Shown: piece by piece, positions 37,201 through 45,795 of the stretch
Layout of the letters: each line of letters begins with the position of its first letter
Numbering within the stretch: position 1 is the stretch's first letter
NCBI GenBank assembly: GCA_051024685.1
Contig: JAZHPA010000010.1
Span: 8,881-72,880 of the forward strand
Source: UBA12545 sp051024685
Lineage (GTDB): Bacteria; Bacillota; DSM-521; Neomoorellales; Neomoorellaceae
Length of the DNA: 64,000 bases
Direction: 5' to 3'
Position numbers and translations under genes: made by a program
The notes under the pieces: generated by a model
What the model saw: the letters and a program-made list of their open reading frames with translations, nothing else
Told to the model about the DNA's origin: nothing
The model's database searches: none

Positions 37201-37268
37201 AGAAACCCAACCCCTAGGGTTAGAACCAAAAAAATACCCAAGTTCCGCCTTAACACCCTTTTCCTCAC
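34230..37268 (-). CDS. SLH-domain surface protein with parallel beta-helix repeats
   Basis: The 1012-residue exported protein has a signal peptide at residues 1-34 (LGIFLVLTLGVGFLLVG). A right-handed parallel beta-helix region of NosD/pectate-lyase type follows, about residues 45-560, with repeating NxI and GxxF strand-turn units. An Ig-like segment lies near 575-740 and an acidic Gly/Glu linker near 770-815. Three SLH domains come last (FSDVPKGHWAWSDIM, WVDVPPDSPYRGAVG, FVDLREVAPWAYNDVL) and anchor it to the cell wall. It may bind or cleave polysaccharide; no catalytic residues are assignable. Relevance to plant-derived rhamnose is speculative. Confidence 0.88.
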   Translation of the reverse strand: MRKRVLRRNLGIFLVLTLGVGFLLVGQAGTQAVAEVTYAVYNESQGTYFSDLQAALNGAQTGDVIRVVADKATFNSSLNWKVDGITLDLNGAVITAPGGQNTITVAETVNKLDLRNGVLRTSDMTTSCIEAPGSGSTPLEIKLENMEIYGEKSIYFKRNGRLEWSGGKASGRGYGVLIDSSVQDFTALFNGVTFERGYNSSLYFSGKSSNNPVTSFKLEGCRFGEKGNPLAGPVLWVETGTTTVEINACTVEAGGSTRDLVRIQAAGSVTVVDSHFHRDRGAVISLGGVTDCLLAGNEITTAAGYSETSYSPAIRIESSSRSEILTNRLTGPGVQGIRIVGGTINLEGNYIANFVDGAYFQQSELKAVNNIITAYGTGFVLRDMVGGQLEGNELGGRQDFGGITGISIQSGGALDLVDNMIQGWSTGLLASDNAGIRVAGSAFRYNGVGVRLSNTTGAVLEHSVWEGNDTGLRVSGDVEADIHDNIIISNGTGVDFSSMTGGRLQFTRNDLYRNSMGVQAPSGITLAAPHNYWGSSSGLHHEVSNPQGRGEKVTGDLDFTPWSPYAYGEDNLPPQVDLFLPAGVWLENEPLPLEISLTEETLLDRVNLAVYGPEGEVVGRRSWWADEWAAQGQPLKWETRDLEDGLYCLEVAAVDGKGNVGRDEGCLLLDRHPPSHPWIYINGGAAETASLTVQLTLGAQDVSGIAEMMLRNEGETHGEWEPYQPVKMWELSPGPAGLRQVIVRFRDGSGWVSAEARASIVFNSGNGGSGETEEKEEVGHPGEGDSAEDHEKGKGPLPGRDASTGDTSEKYHVENAEGEYGGGGQDAIGLTFSDVPKGHWAWSDIMALAPRGLFQEGEQGKFFPERPLTRGELADLLDRALLFSEGPERDWVDVPPDSPYRGAVGRVTGAGIMVGYEDGSFRPESPVSREEAVVTLVRAAKDLGVEGTGSGVLREFVDLREVAPWAYNDVLWALEEGLLRGYPDGSLRPRDSLTRAEAAALIRRFLYLTFPA

Positions 37269-37411
37269 TCCAATGTTAAGACTTTCCTTGGGTGTATTCG
37301 AGCTTTTTCCCTATTTTCCCTGCTTAGAAACATTTTTCGACAAAAAATGTCGCCAGGCAAGTAAATTTACCGGCCTGGACTCTTGGTACCGGCCTATGGG
37401 TTTTAATTTTA

Positions 37412-39067
37412 TTAAAGGCGCTTATGAGAACTACCGCTATTCTGCAGGCGGCAACGGGTTAGCTTGGTAAATTCTTCTATAATCTCTCCTGCTTTACCCT
37501 CAGGAGCAATAACTTGTAAATGATCCCCTTCTAACAGCCTGGTAGAACCGCGGGGAATTATCTCCCTGGTACCCCTGTTGACAGAGACCAAAAGGCAGTC
37601 GGGGGGGAGCGTTAAATCTTTCACTCGGCATCCGCTGGCCGGCGAACCGCTTTCCACCACCACTTCGATAACCGCTGTTTTATCCCCGTAAGACCGCCAA
37701 ACCTCTATATTGTTGCTTTTACATTTCATTAAATCCCTCTCTAACAACATCTCATAAACAGGTAAAGTGCCTAAAGCCTCTGCTACTATATAGGCGACAA
37801 CACAGGTAAGCAAAAGGGGTAACATGTGCTGGTAGTTGCCGGTCATCTCGATGATTAATACAATCCCGGTAAGGGGGGAACGTACAATGGCCACAAAATA
37901 GGCTGCCATACCTATTACCGCAAAGGCAGGCGCCATACCCTGGAGGAGAGGAAAAAGATAACCGCTGACCTGGCCTATAAAAGAACCTATCAAGGTTCCC
38001 AGCGTCAAAAGCGGTAAAAAAATACCTCCTGGTACACCCGCACTGTAGCTTATAATAGTTAAAAGGAATTTAGCTATAAAGAGCAGGGGTATAACCTGTA
38101 AAGCAACCTTGTTCGCCAGTACATTCTCTACCAGAAGGTGTCCGCCCCCTAAAACCTCCGGTAAAAAATAACCTACCACCCCTGCTAAAAAGGCTACCAG
38201 CGATGCCCGTAACCAGCGGGGCACTTTTATTAACCTATCTGCCCAATCCAGGCCCCCTTGCAAAGCGCGGTTGAAGCATGCGCCTAAGAGGCCGGTGGCT
38301 ACTCCCAAAACTACAAATAAGGGTAAAGCCGCCAAGGGCATGGGCAATAATTTCTTGACTTGAAAGGTAGGGAGCGGCCCTAAGATTTTTTGAGATATCA
38401 GGTCTGCAGCAATGCTGGCCGTAAGAGCTCCTCCCAGCACATAAGGGGAAAAATTGCGCCGGAGCTCTTCCAGGACAAAGACTACACCCGCCAGAGGCGC
38501 GTTAAAGGCAGCGGCCAGCCCTGCTCCCGCTCCACAGGCTATCAACTGCAGCTCTTCTGCTTTATTTCGCACAAGACTTTTACTTACCGCCTGACCTGCA
38601 CCAGCCCCCATTTGTACCGTAGGCCCTTCCCGGCCTAGGGATAATCCTGCGCCAATAGCCAGTACCCCGGCTATAAACTTTACGGGAATTACGCGCCACC
38701 AGACCAGCCTCCGCTGCCTGCTCAAGACTGCTTCCACATGGGGAATACCGCTACCGGCAGTTTCCGGAGCAAAAGCGGTCAGCCACCCGGCAAGCCCTCC
38801 GGCCAGGGCACCCAAGAAAGGCAATACCAGCCATCCCAAGTTAGGTATACCACGTGCCCACATTAGAAGATGATTACGCGAAATTTCCGCCTCTGTTAAT
38901 ACTACACGAAAGGCTACGCCTACTATTCCGGCAACAATTCCTGCTAAGGTTCCCTCCAGTAAAAAACGAAGAAAAAAATTATACCTATTGACCAAGGGGA
39001 TGACAGGATTCGAGGGGCCTTTAGATAAAGCAGCTTCATTCTTCACCGGTTTTCCTGCTCCCACCAT
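37412..39067 (-). CDS. ClC-family chloride/proton antiporter with C-terminal TrkA-C domain
   Basis: The 551-residue protein shows the ClC selectivity motifs GSGIPHVEAVL (near residue 103), GREGPTVQMG (near 143) and PGGIFLPLLTLG (near 349). The gating glutamate in GREGP is present, which favours coupled Cl-/H+ exchange over a channel. The last 80 residues form a TrkA-C/RCK-type regulatory domain (GCRVKDLTLPPDCLLVSV). Stand-alone gene. Confidence 0.92.
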   Translation of the reverse strand: MVGAGKPVKNEAALSKGPSNPVIPLVNRYNFFLRFLLEGTLAGIVAGIVGVAFRVVLTEAEISRNHLLMWARGIPNLGWLVLPFLGALAGGLAGWLTAFAPETAGSGIPHVEAVLSRQRRLVWWRVIPVKFIAGVLAIGAGLSLGREGPTVQMGAGAGQAVSKSLVRNKAEELQLIACGAGAGLAAAFNAPLAGVVFVLEELRRNFSPYVLGGALTASIAADLISQKILGPLPTFQVKKLLPMPLAALPLFVVLGVATGLLGACFNRALQGGLDWADRLIKVPRWLRASLVAFLAGVVGYFLPEVLGGGHLLVENVLANKVALQVIPLLFIAKFLLTIISYSAGVPGGIFLPLLTLGTLIGSFIGQVSGYLFPLLQGMAPAFAVIGMAAYFVAIVRSPLTGIVLIIEMTGNYQHMLPLLLTCVVAYIVAEALGTLPVYEMLLERDLMKCKSNNIEVWRSYGDKTAVIEVVVESGSPASGCRVKDLTLPPDCLLVSVNRGTREIIPRGSTRLLEGDHLQVIAPEGKAGEIIEEFTKLTRCRLQNSGSSHKRL

Positions 39068-39229
39068 CTTTTTGCTTGTTCACTTCCCAAAGTATAATTA
39101 TAGCATCCCTTTTTTTACTGTTAAACCGCCGTTCCTCTTCTTATGGCCGCCTATTGCGGTTTCGTCCTCGTAACCCGACGGTCTTAACCCTCAGACCTTT
39201 CGTTGTTTTAAACACCGTGCAATTCGACT

Positions 39230-40165
39230 TCAGCCCTGTTCCTGTTTCACCCGTTCGATGCACTTCCTGAGGGCCTGAATAAACATGGCTCGCGTTTCCC
39301 CCGCTATACGCCGGGGCCGGTAACCCAACTCTCGCGCAGCCTTATCCCAGCTCAGATCCCACACCTCATTTAAGAAAGCCGGCCCCTGCCATCGGTCACC
39401 GGGTATGAAATTGATAGAAGACCTTGAACCGGCCAGGTCAATGATCATGGCCCCTATTTCTTCCCAGGTTAAAAATAGGCTGCCTACATTGTAGATCTGG
39501 CCCGCTGCCCGGGGATTTTCTATGGCTAACCGCATGGCTTCAGCCAGATCAGCCATGGTGACAAAGGTGCCGCCGGCACCGGATACCATTTCCAGGGATT
39601 GATTCTCCAGGGCTTTTCGTACCAGGTCGCGCAGATGGCGGCCACCGATTTGATCGCCAAAGGCCCACCAGAAACGAAAGATAGTAACGGGCAGATTTTG
39701 TTCTTTAAAGTATAAAAGGCATAATTTTTCGGCCGCATATTTGCCTAAAGCATAAAGAGGCTTGCGTGCTTCTTCCACCAGGCAGGGATGGCTTTCAGTC
39801 ACCGGGTGGCTTACCGCCCGGCCGTACACAGTAGCTGTACTGGTATAAAGGAAGCAGCGGACCCCTAAAGCTTTCGCTTCCTCCAAAAGATTAATATGGC
39901 CCTGGAGGTCCTCGCCAAAGATGATTCTGGCATCGTCGGCAAAACTCCAGGCCAGATTTATGACCACCTCTACCCCTTGAATAGCCTCTTTAACCAGGGC
40001 CCTATCGGTTAAACTTCCGCTAAAATAGGCCGAGAGAAACTTCTCGTTTCCCTCCGGCATTTCTTTTGCCCGGTCCAGCACTCTTACCTGATAACCTTGC
40101 TGGCAAAAATATTTAATCAAATATCTCCCCACATCCCCTGCACCGCCGGCTATTAAAACCTGCAT
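39230..40165 (-). CDS. NAD-dependent epimerase/dehydratase (extended SDR)
   Basis: The 311-residue protein has the N-terminal Rossmann motif GGAGDVGRYL and the catalytic triad region STATVYG with Tyr-x3-Lys as YALGKYAAEKL near residue 137. This is the UDP-glucose 4-epimerase-like SDR group; substrate unknown. It follows the small membrane protein and permease on the same strand, but whether it shares their function is unclear. Confidence 0.82.
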   Translation of the reverse strand: MQVLIAGGAGDVGRYLIKYFCQQGYQVRVLDRAKEMPEGNEKFLSAYFSGSLTDRALVKEAIQGVEVVINLAWSFADDARIIFGEDLQGHINLLEEAKALGVRCFLYTSTATVYGRAVSHPVTESHPCLVEEARKPLYALGKYAAEKLCLLYFKEQNLPVTIFRFWWAFGDQIGGRHLRDLVRKALENQSLEMVSGAGGTFVTMADLAEAMRLAIENPRAAGQIYNVGSLFLTWEEIGAMIIDLAGSRSSINFIPGDRWQGPAFLNEVWDLSWDKAARELGYRPRRIAGETRAMFIQALRKCIERVKQEQG

Positions 40166-40260
40166 AAACGGACCCTCCTTTTTTTAAAGTAAGGCGGCCG
40201 GTAGTAAAAAGATTTTCTACCGCCCGCCTGAATTAAACTTTAAAACTCTTCTATACCCGG

Positions 40261-40449
40261 CTAGCTAAAGTAGTAAGTTATAATACCCGCCGTTAACAGA
40301 ACGAGAAATCCCGCAGCCATGACGTAGCTATTATGATTTGTTATACCGTTATAAAGCAGAGGAAAATCCAGCCACATTAATATAAAGGCGGCTAATTGAC
40401 CCTCAGACTTGTATTTTTTCCGAAAGGGCTCCCTCTTGACTTCGCTCAT
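40261..40449 (-). CDS. Small two-helix membrane protein next to the permease
   Basis: This 62-residue protein has a Lys/Arg-rich N-terminus and two hydrophobic segments (AAFILMWLDFPLLY and VMAAGFLVLLTAGIITYYF). Its start follows the permease stop by 17 bases with GGAGG-like sequence, so the two are co-transcribed. It may be an accessory subunit of the permease. No known family recognised. Confidence 0.65.
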   Translation of the reverse strand: MSEVKREPFRKKYKSEGQLAAFILMWLDFPLLYNGITNHNSYVMAAGFLVLLTAGIITYYFS

Positions 40450-40466
40450 GGGGCGAGTACCTCCCT

Positions 40467-42059
40467 TTATTCGATTCCCGGGAAGAATACGTAAAGTATA
40501 AACCAGGCCAGGATGCCTACCATGAAGGTTTGCACAGTATTATACAAAGCCGTACGCCGCAAAACCTCTCCTTCTCGTCCGCCCTGGCCTGTGACCCCTG
40601 TACCTAGAGCCACATTCATGGGACAAAACATATTACCGATAGCTCCACCCGTTGTTTGGAGACCCAAAATCACATAGGGACTTAGCATGAGGAGTTTAGC
40701 CACATCCCATTGGAGACCGGTGAATAAAACGTTGGAGTTAGTGTTGCTTCCTGTCATGAAGGCCCCTAACACTCCGATCCACGGTGAGAAAAGGGGATAG
40801 AGCGTCCCCGTAGCTGCTAAACCTTCGGCAATATACCGTGTCATGCCGGTCTCCATCATGACTACACCCATCATGGTCATAGTTACCACCGTCATAGTGG
40901 CACCCATGACCTGTTTAATGAAGCGACTGACTAACAGCCTCCCGCCTTTCTCAGGCCATAGCCCCTTTGCCCGGTAGTACAAGTACCCTAAGAGAGCGGA
41001 AGTAAAAATCAAAGTCCCCGGCGCCGTAAAGAAAGGAATAGATTGATATTTCTTTACTGCCTGGTTGGTAAATCCGAGTAGAGTTTTAGTTTCAGGAAAG
41101 GGAAAACCTATTTGCCAAGTATTTTGTAAGAATTGCTTAAGAGGTGCAATTAAGTAAACTGTAAATACAATAAGAATGAGTATATAATAAGCGGCAAAGG
41201 CTACATGAAAGTTATACAGTTCACTGCTGGCGGCGACCTCCGCTTCTAATTCGGTACTCTTCGATTTATACAACCTGGGCACCACCAATCCCCCGACCAA
41301 GAGGCCCGAAGCGCCCGCTACCATAGAAGCAACATAGGGAGTAACGAAATTGGCTACCAGGAAAAGGACTAACGCCATGGTTAAGGACATGGCCAGAATA
41401 GTTGACGAATACTCTTTCATGGTTTTCCAGCCGCCATACATATGGGCAATGGAATAGCCGCACATAACACAGGCGAGACCAAGGAAAATGGACGCAAAAA
41501 AGGCTAACCGCCCAGGGTCCAGGGTGGTCAAGCGCACCAGAATGGAATAAGAAGAACCCAGAGAACCAAAGGTAACAGCCCATGAATGTCCGATAAGCGC
41601 CGTAGCCGCGGCAAAAATAGGCTCATATCCTAAACCCACCAGGATGGGGGCCGCCGTGGCCACGGGGACTCCATAACCGCAGACACCCTGCACAAATCCC
41701 GGAAAAGCCCAACCCATAACCAGCAGTTGGAGGACCTTATTGCCACGGGTAAGCCTGGTAAAAGTGTCGGATATAACTTTAAAGCCCCCCACGAGGTCAA
41801 CGACATTGTATACCGTCATAGCGCCCCAGATAATGTATAGCACCCACACCGTCGCCCATAACCCTTTCAACATGCCTGCTGATAATACATGTAAGTTTCC
41901 CCCAAACCACAGGTAAGCGATGACCAGGGTTAAAAGCCAGCCCACTACCCCCGACTTGCCGCCGCTCCAACGAAAAATCATCATAAGTACTAGTACCGCA
42001 ATAATGGGCAAAAGGCTTACCACCCACAACCAAAGCTGAAGCTCCGGTAGGCCCCTCAT
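40467..42059 (-). CDS. Lactate/glycolate permease family (LctP) transporter
   Basis: The 530-residue protein has about 12-14 membrane segments. It carries LctP-family motifs such as FVQGVCGYGVPVATAAP, GHSWAVTFGS and FMTGSNTNSNVLFTGLQ. The family imports lactate, glycolate and related 2-hydroxy acids with protons. It lies downstream of the oxalate oxidoreductase operon on the same strand but behind a strong inverted repeat and a 530-base leader, so it is regulated separately. Import of oxalate, glyoxylate or glycolate is a reasonable inference. GGGAGG precedes the ATG. Confidence 0.85.
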   Translation of the reverse strand: MRGLPELQLWLWVVSLLPIIAVLVLMMIFRWSGGKSGVVGWLLTLVIAYLWFGGNLHVLSAGMLKGLWATVWVLYIIWGAMTVYNVVDLVGGFKVISDTFTRLTRGNKVLQLLVMGWAFPGFVQGVCGYGVPVATAAPILVGLGYEPIFAAATALIGHSWAVTFGSLGSSYSILVRLTTLDPGRLAFFASIFLGLACVMCGYSIAHMYGGWKTMKEYSSTILAMSLTMALVLFLVANFVTPYVASMVAGASGLLVGGLVVPRLYKSKSTELEAEVAASSELYNFHVAFAAYYILILIVFTVYLIAPLKQFLQNTWQIGFPFPETKTLLGFTNQAVKKYQSIPFFTAPGTLIFTSALLGYLYYRAKGLWPEKGGRLLVSRFIKQVMGATMTVVTMTMMGVVMMETGMTRYIAEGLAATGTLYPLFSPWIGVLGAFMTGSNTNSNVLFTGLQWDVAKLLMLSPYVILGLQTTGGAIGNMFCPMNVALGTGVTGQGGREGEVLRRTALYNTVQTFMVGILAWFILYVFFPGIE

Positions 42060-42552
42060 ATTTTTTCCTCCCTTCTGTTTATCGATGCTTTCTAAACATT
42101 AACATTCCCCAAGTCGGGGCGCTGGCGCCGGTATCTTTTGGGCTCGCCAGCGATCCGTATGGCTCCCCCTCACCCTCCGGCGGGGTTCCCGGCCAATTCG
42201 ACATCCTGTCTCAGTGGCCGGCCTCGGGCATCCATGCCCTCAGCCCCGCCTCCGGGCTCGTGCGGCCTGCGGCTCCCAAGGCTCGCCCAAAGTCGCCTTA
42301 CGCCAGCATCCCCGACATTTTCATATTTCCTCTCGGAAGCACCTGTTTATCAGCTTCTTTGATTTAAATTCATGGGCCCGGCAAATTGATTTTTTAATAG
42401 CAACTGCCTTATTTTCACCTCCCTGTTGTTAGATTAACCAGAGCGGGCTGTTTGGCCCCTCCACAGTACAATGAACCACTATATGTTGAATATGTCGATG
42501 CATTTTACTGTATATTTCGACTTTAATCGACCTAAAACACCCCGGACGCAGG
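42060..42552 (-). other. Long leader of the permease gene with GC-rich structure
   Basis: There is no coding sequence. The part at 42110-42320 is strongly GC-rich and palindromic (see the separate repeat entry). The part at 42360-42540 is AT-rich and holds the likely promoter of the plus-end of the leader, but no single -35/-10 pair stands out. Confidence 0.4.
42189..42239 (-). repeat. Nested palindromic element in the permease leader
   Basis: CCGGCCA and TGGCCGG (42189-42221) enclose an inner hairpin GACATCCTGTC (42200-42210). They are followed directly by the palindrome GGGCATCCATGCCC (42226-42239). Nested hairpins of this kind are typical of REP/BIME-like intergenic repeats or of structured leader RNA. 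Only one copy is in the window. Confidence 0.6.
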
Positions 42553-42585
42553 ATACCCCGAGCGCTTTTCAAGCGCTCGGGGTAT
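42553..42585. terminator. Perfect 15-bp inverted repeat ending the oxalate oxidoreductase operon
   Basis: ATACCCCGAGCGCTT pairs exactly with AAGCGCTCGGGGTAT around a TTC loop, 7 bases after the beta-subunit stop. The stem is very stable. No long U-run follows on the minus strand, so termination may need help or the hairpin may protect the 3' end. Confidence 0.75.
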
Positions 42586-42592
42586 ATTACAC

Positions 42593-43537
42593 TTAGGCCG
42601 AAGTGGCCACAGCCGGTACGGTAATACCTACTTCGGCGCAGCGGGCATCCACAAAGGCCTGGAGCTTCTCGATATGCTCGGGCTGCAGGTGGGCAAAACG
42701 TTTTTGCATCCTCAGATATTCGCTGACCGGCTTGCGGGTCTCCAGCTTAACCGACAATGTATATTCGCCGTTCTCGTACTCATAAAGCTGGAACATCCCC
42801 GTCTGCACAGCCAGTTTGGCCATCTCAATAGTCTTGTTGGGAGGGAACTGCCAGCCCTTGGGACAAGGAGCCTGTATATGGATGTAAGCAGGCCCTTCCA
42901 CATTGAGACCTTTCCTCACTTTATTCATCAGGTCTACCGGCCAGCCGATGGAAGCTGTAGCTACATATTTTAATTCGGGATGGCCGTGGGCGATAATCTT
43001 GGGGTTATCCTTGGGGAAGAGCTTCTTGCCCTCAGGAACCACAGGACCAGCCGGTGTAAAGGTTGTCCAGGCTCCATAAGGCGTAGTGGGCGAAGTCTGG
43101 ATACCGGTGTTGGCATAAGATTCGTTATCGTAACAGATAAAGAGCACATCATGGCCGCGGTAGAGCATGCCGGACAAAGCCTGCAGGCCTATATCCACGG
43201 CACCCCCGTCACCGGCCATCACGATGACATGGGGTATCTCGCCCTGGTACTTTTTCTTGCGGGCCATGACCTTGAAGGCCGCTTCAATGCCCGAAGCCAC
43301 CGCGCCGCCGTTGGTGATCTGGGCATGGATCCAGGGTACCCGCCAGGGGCCGCAGCCGTAGCTGGTATTGGCCACATACATGCAGCCTGTAGGACCGATA
43401 AAGATGGTATTGGGGCCTGCCGCTTTGGCCACCAAGCGGTAGGCTAAAGCCGGGCCGCAGCCTGCACACGTGCGGTGACCAGGCACATAATATTCTTCAT
43501 CAGGAGCCTTCTTTATGGATGGAATCCTCTCTAACAT
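42593..43537 (-). CDS. Oxalate oxidoreductase, TPP-binding beta subunit
   Basis: This is the beta subunit of a 2-oxoacid:ferredoxin oxidoreductase, 314 residues from ATG 43537 (GGAGGG just upstream). The longer frame would overlap the alpha gene. It has the N-terminal CAGCGPALAYR cluster motif, the Mg-TPP motif GDGGAVDIGLQ, then CYDNESYANTGIQTS. The last Cys ligand of the family lies near PCPKGW. With the alpha and gamma-delta genes it forms a three-gene operon of the same composition and sizes as the Moorella oxalate enzyme, which splits oxalate to two CO2 and passes electrons to ferredoxin. Confidence 0.85.
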   Translation of the reverse strand: MLERIPSIKKAPDEEYYVPGHRTCAGCGPALAYRLVAKAAGPNTIFIGPTGCMYVANTSYGCGPWRVPWIHAQITNGGAVASGIEAAFKVMARKKKYQGEIPHVIVMAGDGGAVDIGLQALSGMLYRGHDVLFICYDNESYANTGIQTSPTTPYGAWTTFTPAGPVVPEGKKLFPKDNPKIIAHGHPELKYVATASIGWPVDLMNKVRKGLNVEGPAYIHIQAPCPKGWQFPPNKTIEMAKLAVQTGMFQLYEYENGEYTLSVKLETRKPVSEYLRMQKRFAHLQPEHIEKLQAFVDARCAEVGITVPAVATSA

Positions 43538-43562
43538 TACATTCCCTCCTTCCACCGGGCTT

Positions 43563-44750
43563 TTATAGTTCAAAGGGCAGCCAGTAAGCCGTCTTCTCGA
43601 CTTTGCCGGTCTTGGCAATCTCCTTTAGCTTCTGGAACATGCGGTAGAATTCGTCATGGGTCACGACTTCGCCGCCCAGTCCGGCCACAAACCCCACGGT
43701 CTTAACTTTATCGCCGAAGTCGTAGAGGGCCGCTCTGAGTTCGCTCAACAGCACGCCGCCATTGCAGGAGATGCCGAAATTCACCGAGTTATCCAGTACA
43801 CCGATGGCCTTAAACCTGGACATCCGCTGGCGGATCTCCTCAGTGGGGAAGGGGCGGAAAGTCCGCAGCCGCACCACACCTACTTTTTCACCCAGGTTGC
43901 GCAGACGGGCCGCCACCGACTTGGCCGTGACCATGTGGGCGCCCTGACCGAAGATGACCACTTCGGCATCATCGGTGAGATATTCTTCCAGGAAGGGATC
44001 GTACTTGCGGCCGAAGATGCGGGCAAACTCTTCGTGGGCTTCCTTTAGTACCTGATAGGCGGCCTGTACGGCCTGGTAGCGCTGGTACTGCAGGGGTGGC
44101 CCCATGGCCGGCTCAATCTGGGCTCCGATGATCATGGGATTTGTGGGGTCCAGGACATGGTGGTTTTTGTAGGGGGGCAGAAATTCCTTAACCTGGGCCG
44201 GGTCAGGAATATCCACTTCTCCCAGGATGTGGGTCACATAATAGCCGTCCTGGCACACATACTGGGGCAGCAAGACTCGCGGGTCCTCACCTACGCGGTA
44301 ATAAATAAGGTGCATATCCAGCACTTCCTGCTGGGTAGAAGCCCAGCCCTGTATCCAGCCCTGGTCGCGACAGCATTCAGCATCGGTATGCTCCGAACCG
44401 AAATCGCCGGGCGGGTCCAGGGTACGGTCGCCAATGGCCATCTGTACCGGCAGGCGCTCACCGGAAATAGGAGAATACACTTCAAAAGCATAGGTCACGC
44501 CTACACCGGAGCTTCCGGTAAAGGTCCGCGCTCCGGCGGCCGAAGCACCGTATACTACGCTCAGCTGGGCATGCTCGCCTTCACCGTGGATAAATTCGGC
44601 ATCCAGCTCCCCATCGGCCACCATACGGGCTAACTCGGACATGATACCCGTATAGGGACGAATGGGATACGAACAAATTACATCCACATCGGCCAGTTTC
44701 ACGGCATTGGCTGCCGCCACACATCCCGAAATTCGTCGAACTTTGCCCAT
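43563..44750 (-). CDS. Oxalate oxidoreductase, alpha subunit
   Basis: At 395 residues from ATG 44750 (GGAGG 8 bases upstream), this is the pyrimidine-binding alpha subunit. The pyruvate enzyme motif YPITPSS is here YPIRPYTG, placing Tyr28 and Arg31. GDRTLDPPGDFGSEH gives Arg109, Asp112, Asp116 and Phe117. From memory these are exactly the residues, with the same numbering, that define oxalate specificity in the Moorella thermoacetica structure. This makes the call oxalate rather than pyruvate oxidoreductase. Product reductant would feed acetogenesis or the DsrMK/sulfite pathway. Confidence 0.87.
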   Translation of the reverse strand: MGKVRRISGCVAAANAVKLADVDVICSYPIRPYTGIMSELARMVADGELDAEFIHGEGEHAQLSVVYGASAAGARTFTGSSGVGVTYAFEVYSPISGERLPVQMAIGDRTLDPPGDFGSEHTDAECCRDQGWIQGWASTQQEVLDMHLIYYRVGEDPRVLLPQYVCQDGYYVTHILGEVDIPDPAQVKEFLPPYKNHHVLDPTNPMIIGAQIEPAMGPPLQYQRYQAVQAAYQVLKEAHEEFARIFGRKYDPFLEEYLTDDAEVVIFGQGAHMVTAKSVAARLRNLGEKVGVVRLRTFRPFPTEEIRQRMSRFKAIGVLDNSVNFGISCNGGVLLSELRAALYDFGDKVKTVGFVAGLGGEVVTHDEFYRMFQKLKEIAKTGKVEKTAYWLPFEL

Positions 44751-44771
44751 AATTGTCACCTCCCAGAATTA

Positions 44772-45722
44772 TTAATCTTTAAAGTTAAGCTCGGGAACAT
44801 GGCTTATGGCCCCGCTGGGGCAAACCTCTGCGCAGATGCCACAGCCTTTGCAATACTTCAGGTTAAAAATGGGTCCTTCATCGCTGCGAGTAATACAGGA
44901 ATCGGGGCAGTAAATCCAGCACGTATCACATGCCGTGCAGGCCTCAGGATCCAGAACCGGCCGGCGCATCCGCCAGTTGCCGGTAACCATTCCCTCATTC
45001 TCGGACACCGGCGAAGGCACCGTTCCGGCAAAGGGCAACTGCTTTAAGCGCTCGCTGGCGCTAACGGCCACTTCCTCCACAGCACCTTTGGCCTCCAGCC
45101 TGGTAACCCTGGCCAATTCATAACCCCGGCGCATGGCCTCCGGGTTTTTAACGACTGCCGCTAAATTGTCCAGACTTACGATATGGGTAGCCTTAACGAC
45201 GGCGCCGGCCAGCGGAGCCGAAATACCTGCACCTATACCTGTAGCATCGGTGGCACCCTCGGCGCCCGACAGGGTGGTCACGGCACTGGACAAACTGGAA
45301 GCATCCACGGTGACCAGAGTCTCTAAATTCCCGGTATCACCCAGGAAACTTAAGATCTCTTCCGGCGAACGCCTGGTATTCACCACCAGCACGCCGCCTT
45401 TGCGCAGCCCCCGGAGAACCGGCACACCTTTGACCAGAGTTTCTTCCACCAGGATTACAATGTCCGGCGTTTCATTTTCGTAGATATACTTGCTTTCAAT
45501 GGGATCAGTGCTTATGCGGGCATAAGTTCTAACCGGTACGTATACGCGATCAGGGAGATCAACGTAGTTTTCCCAGGCTTGGACGTATTTGCCCTCCCTG
45601 GCAGCCGCCTCAGCCAGGGCTACCACTATATCGCGGGCATCCTTGTTCATGACTACGCCCCGGGCCCATACGGTAATCTGTTTCAGACCGGGTTCAGCAA
45701 AAAGATTGCTTGAAGCAGACAA
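44772..45722 (-). CDS. Oxalate oxidoreductase, fused gamma-delta subunit
   Basis: The 316-residue protein fuses the gamma domain (residues about 15-200) to a delta-type ferredoxin domain. The gamma part includes EETLVKGVPVLRGLRKGG. The delta part has two 4Fe-4S motifs, CTACDTCWIYCPDSC and CKGCGICAEVCPSGA. It conducts electrons from the TPP site to free ferredoxin. TTG start with GGAGG 8 bases before. First gene of the oxidoreductase set, 73 bases after the Cdc48-like gene on the same strand. Confidence 0.87.
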   Translation of the reverse strand: MSASSNLFAEPGLKQITVWARGVVMNKDARDIVVALAEAAAREGKYVQAWENYVDLPDRVYVPVRTYARISTDPIESKYIYENETPDIVILVEETLVKGVPVLRGLRKGGVLVVNTRRSPEEILSFLGDTGNLETLVTVDASSLSSAVTTLSGAEGATDATGIGAGISAPLAGAVVKATHIVSLDNLAAVVKNPEAMRRGYELARVTRLEAKGAVEEVAVSASERLKQLPFAGTVPSPVSENEGMVTGNWRMRRPVLDPEACTACDTCWIYCPDSCITRSDEGPIFNLKYCKGCGICAEVCPSGAISHVPELNFKD

Positions 45723-45795
45723 GTTAGTGGCCTCCTTTCTTCACAGTTTAATAATTTTTTGTAAGGTAACAGCAATATACTGGGCCTTCCCCCCA

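Noticed and set aside
42593..45722. Pyruvate:ferredoxin oxidoreductase.
   Set aside because: The YPITPSS motif is replaced by YPIRPYTG and the other oxalate-site residues are present at the expected numbers.
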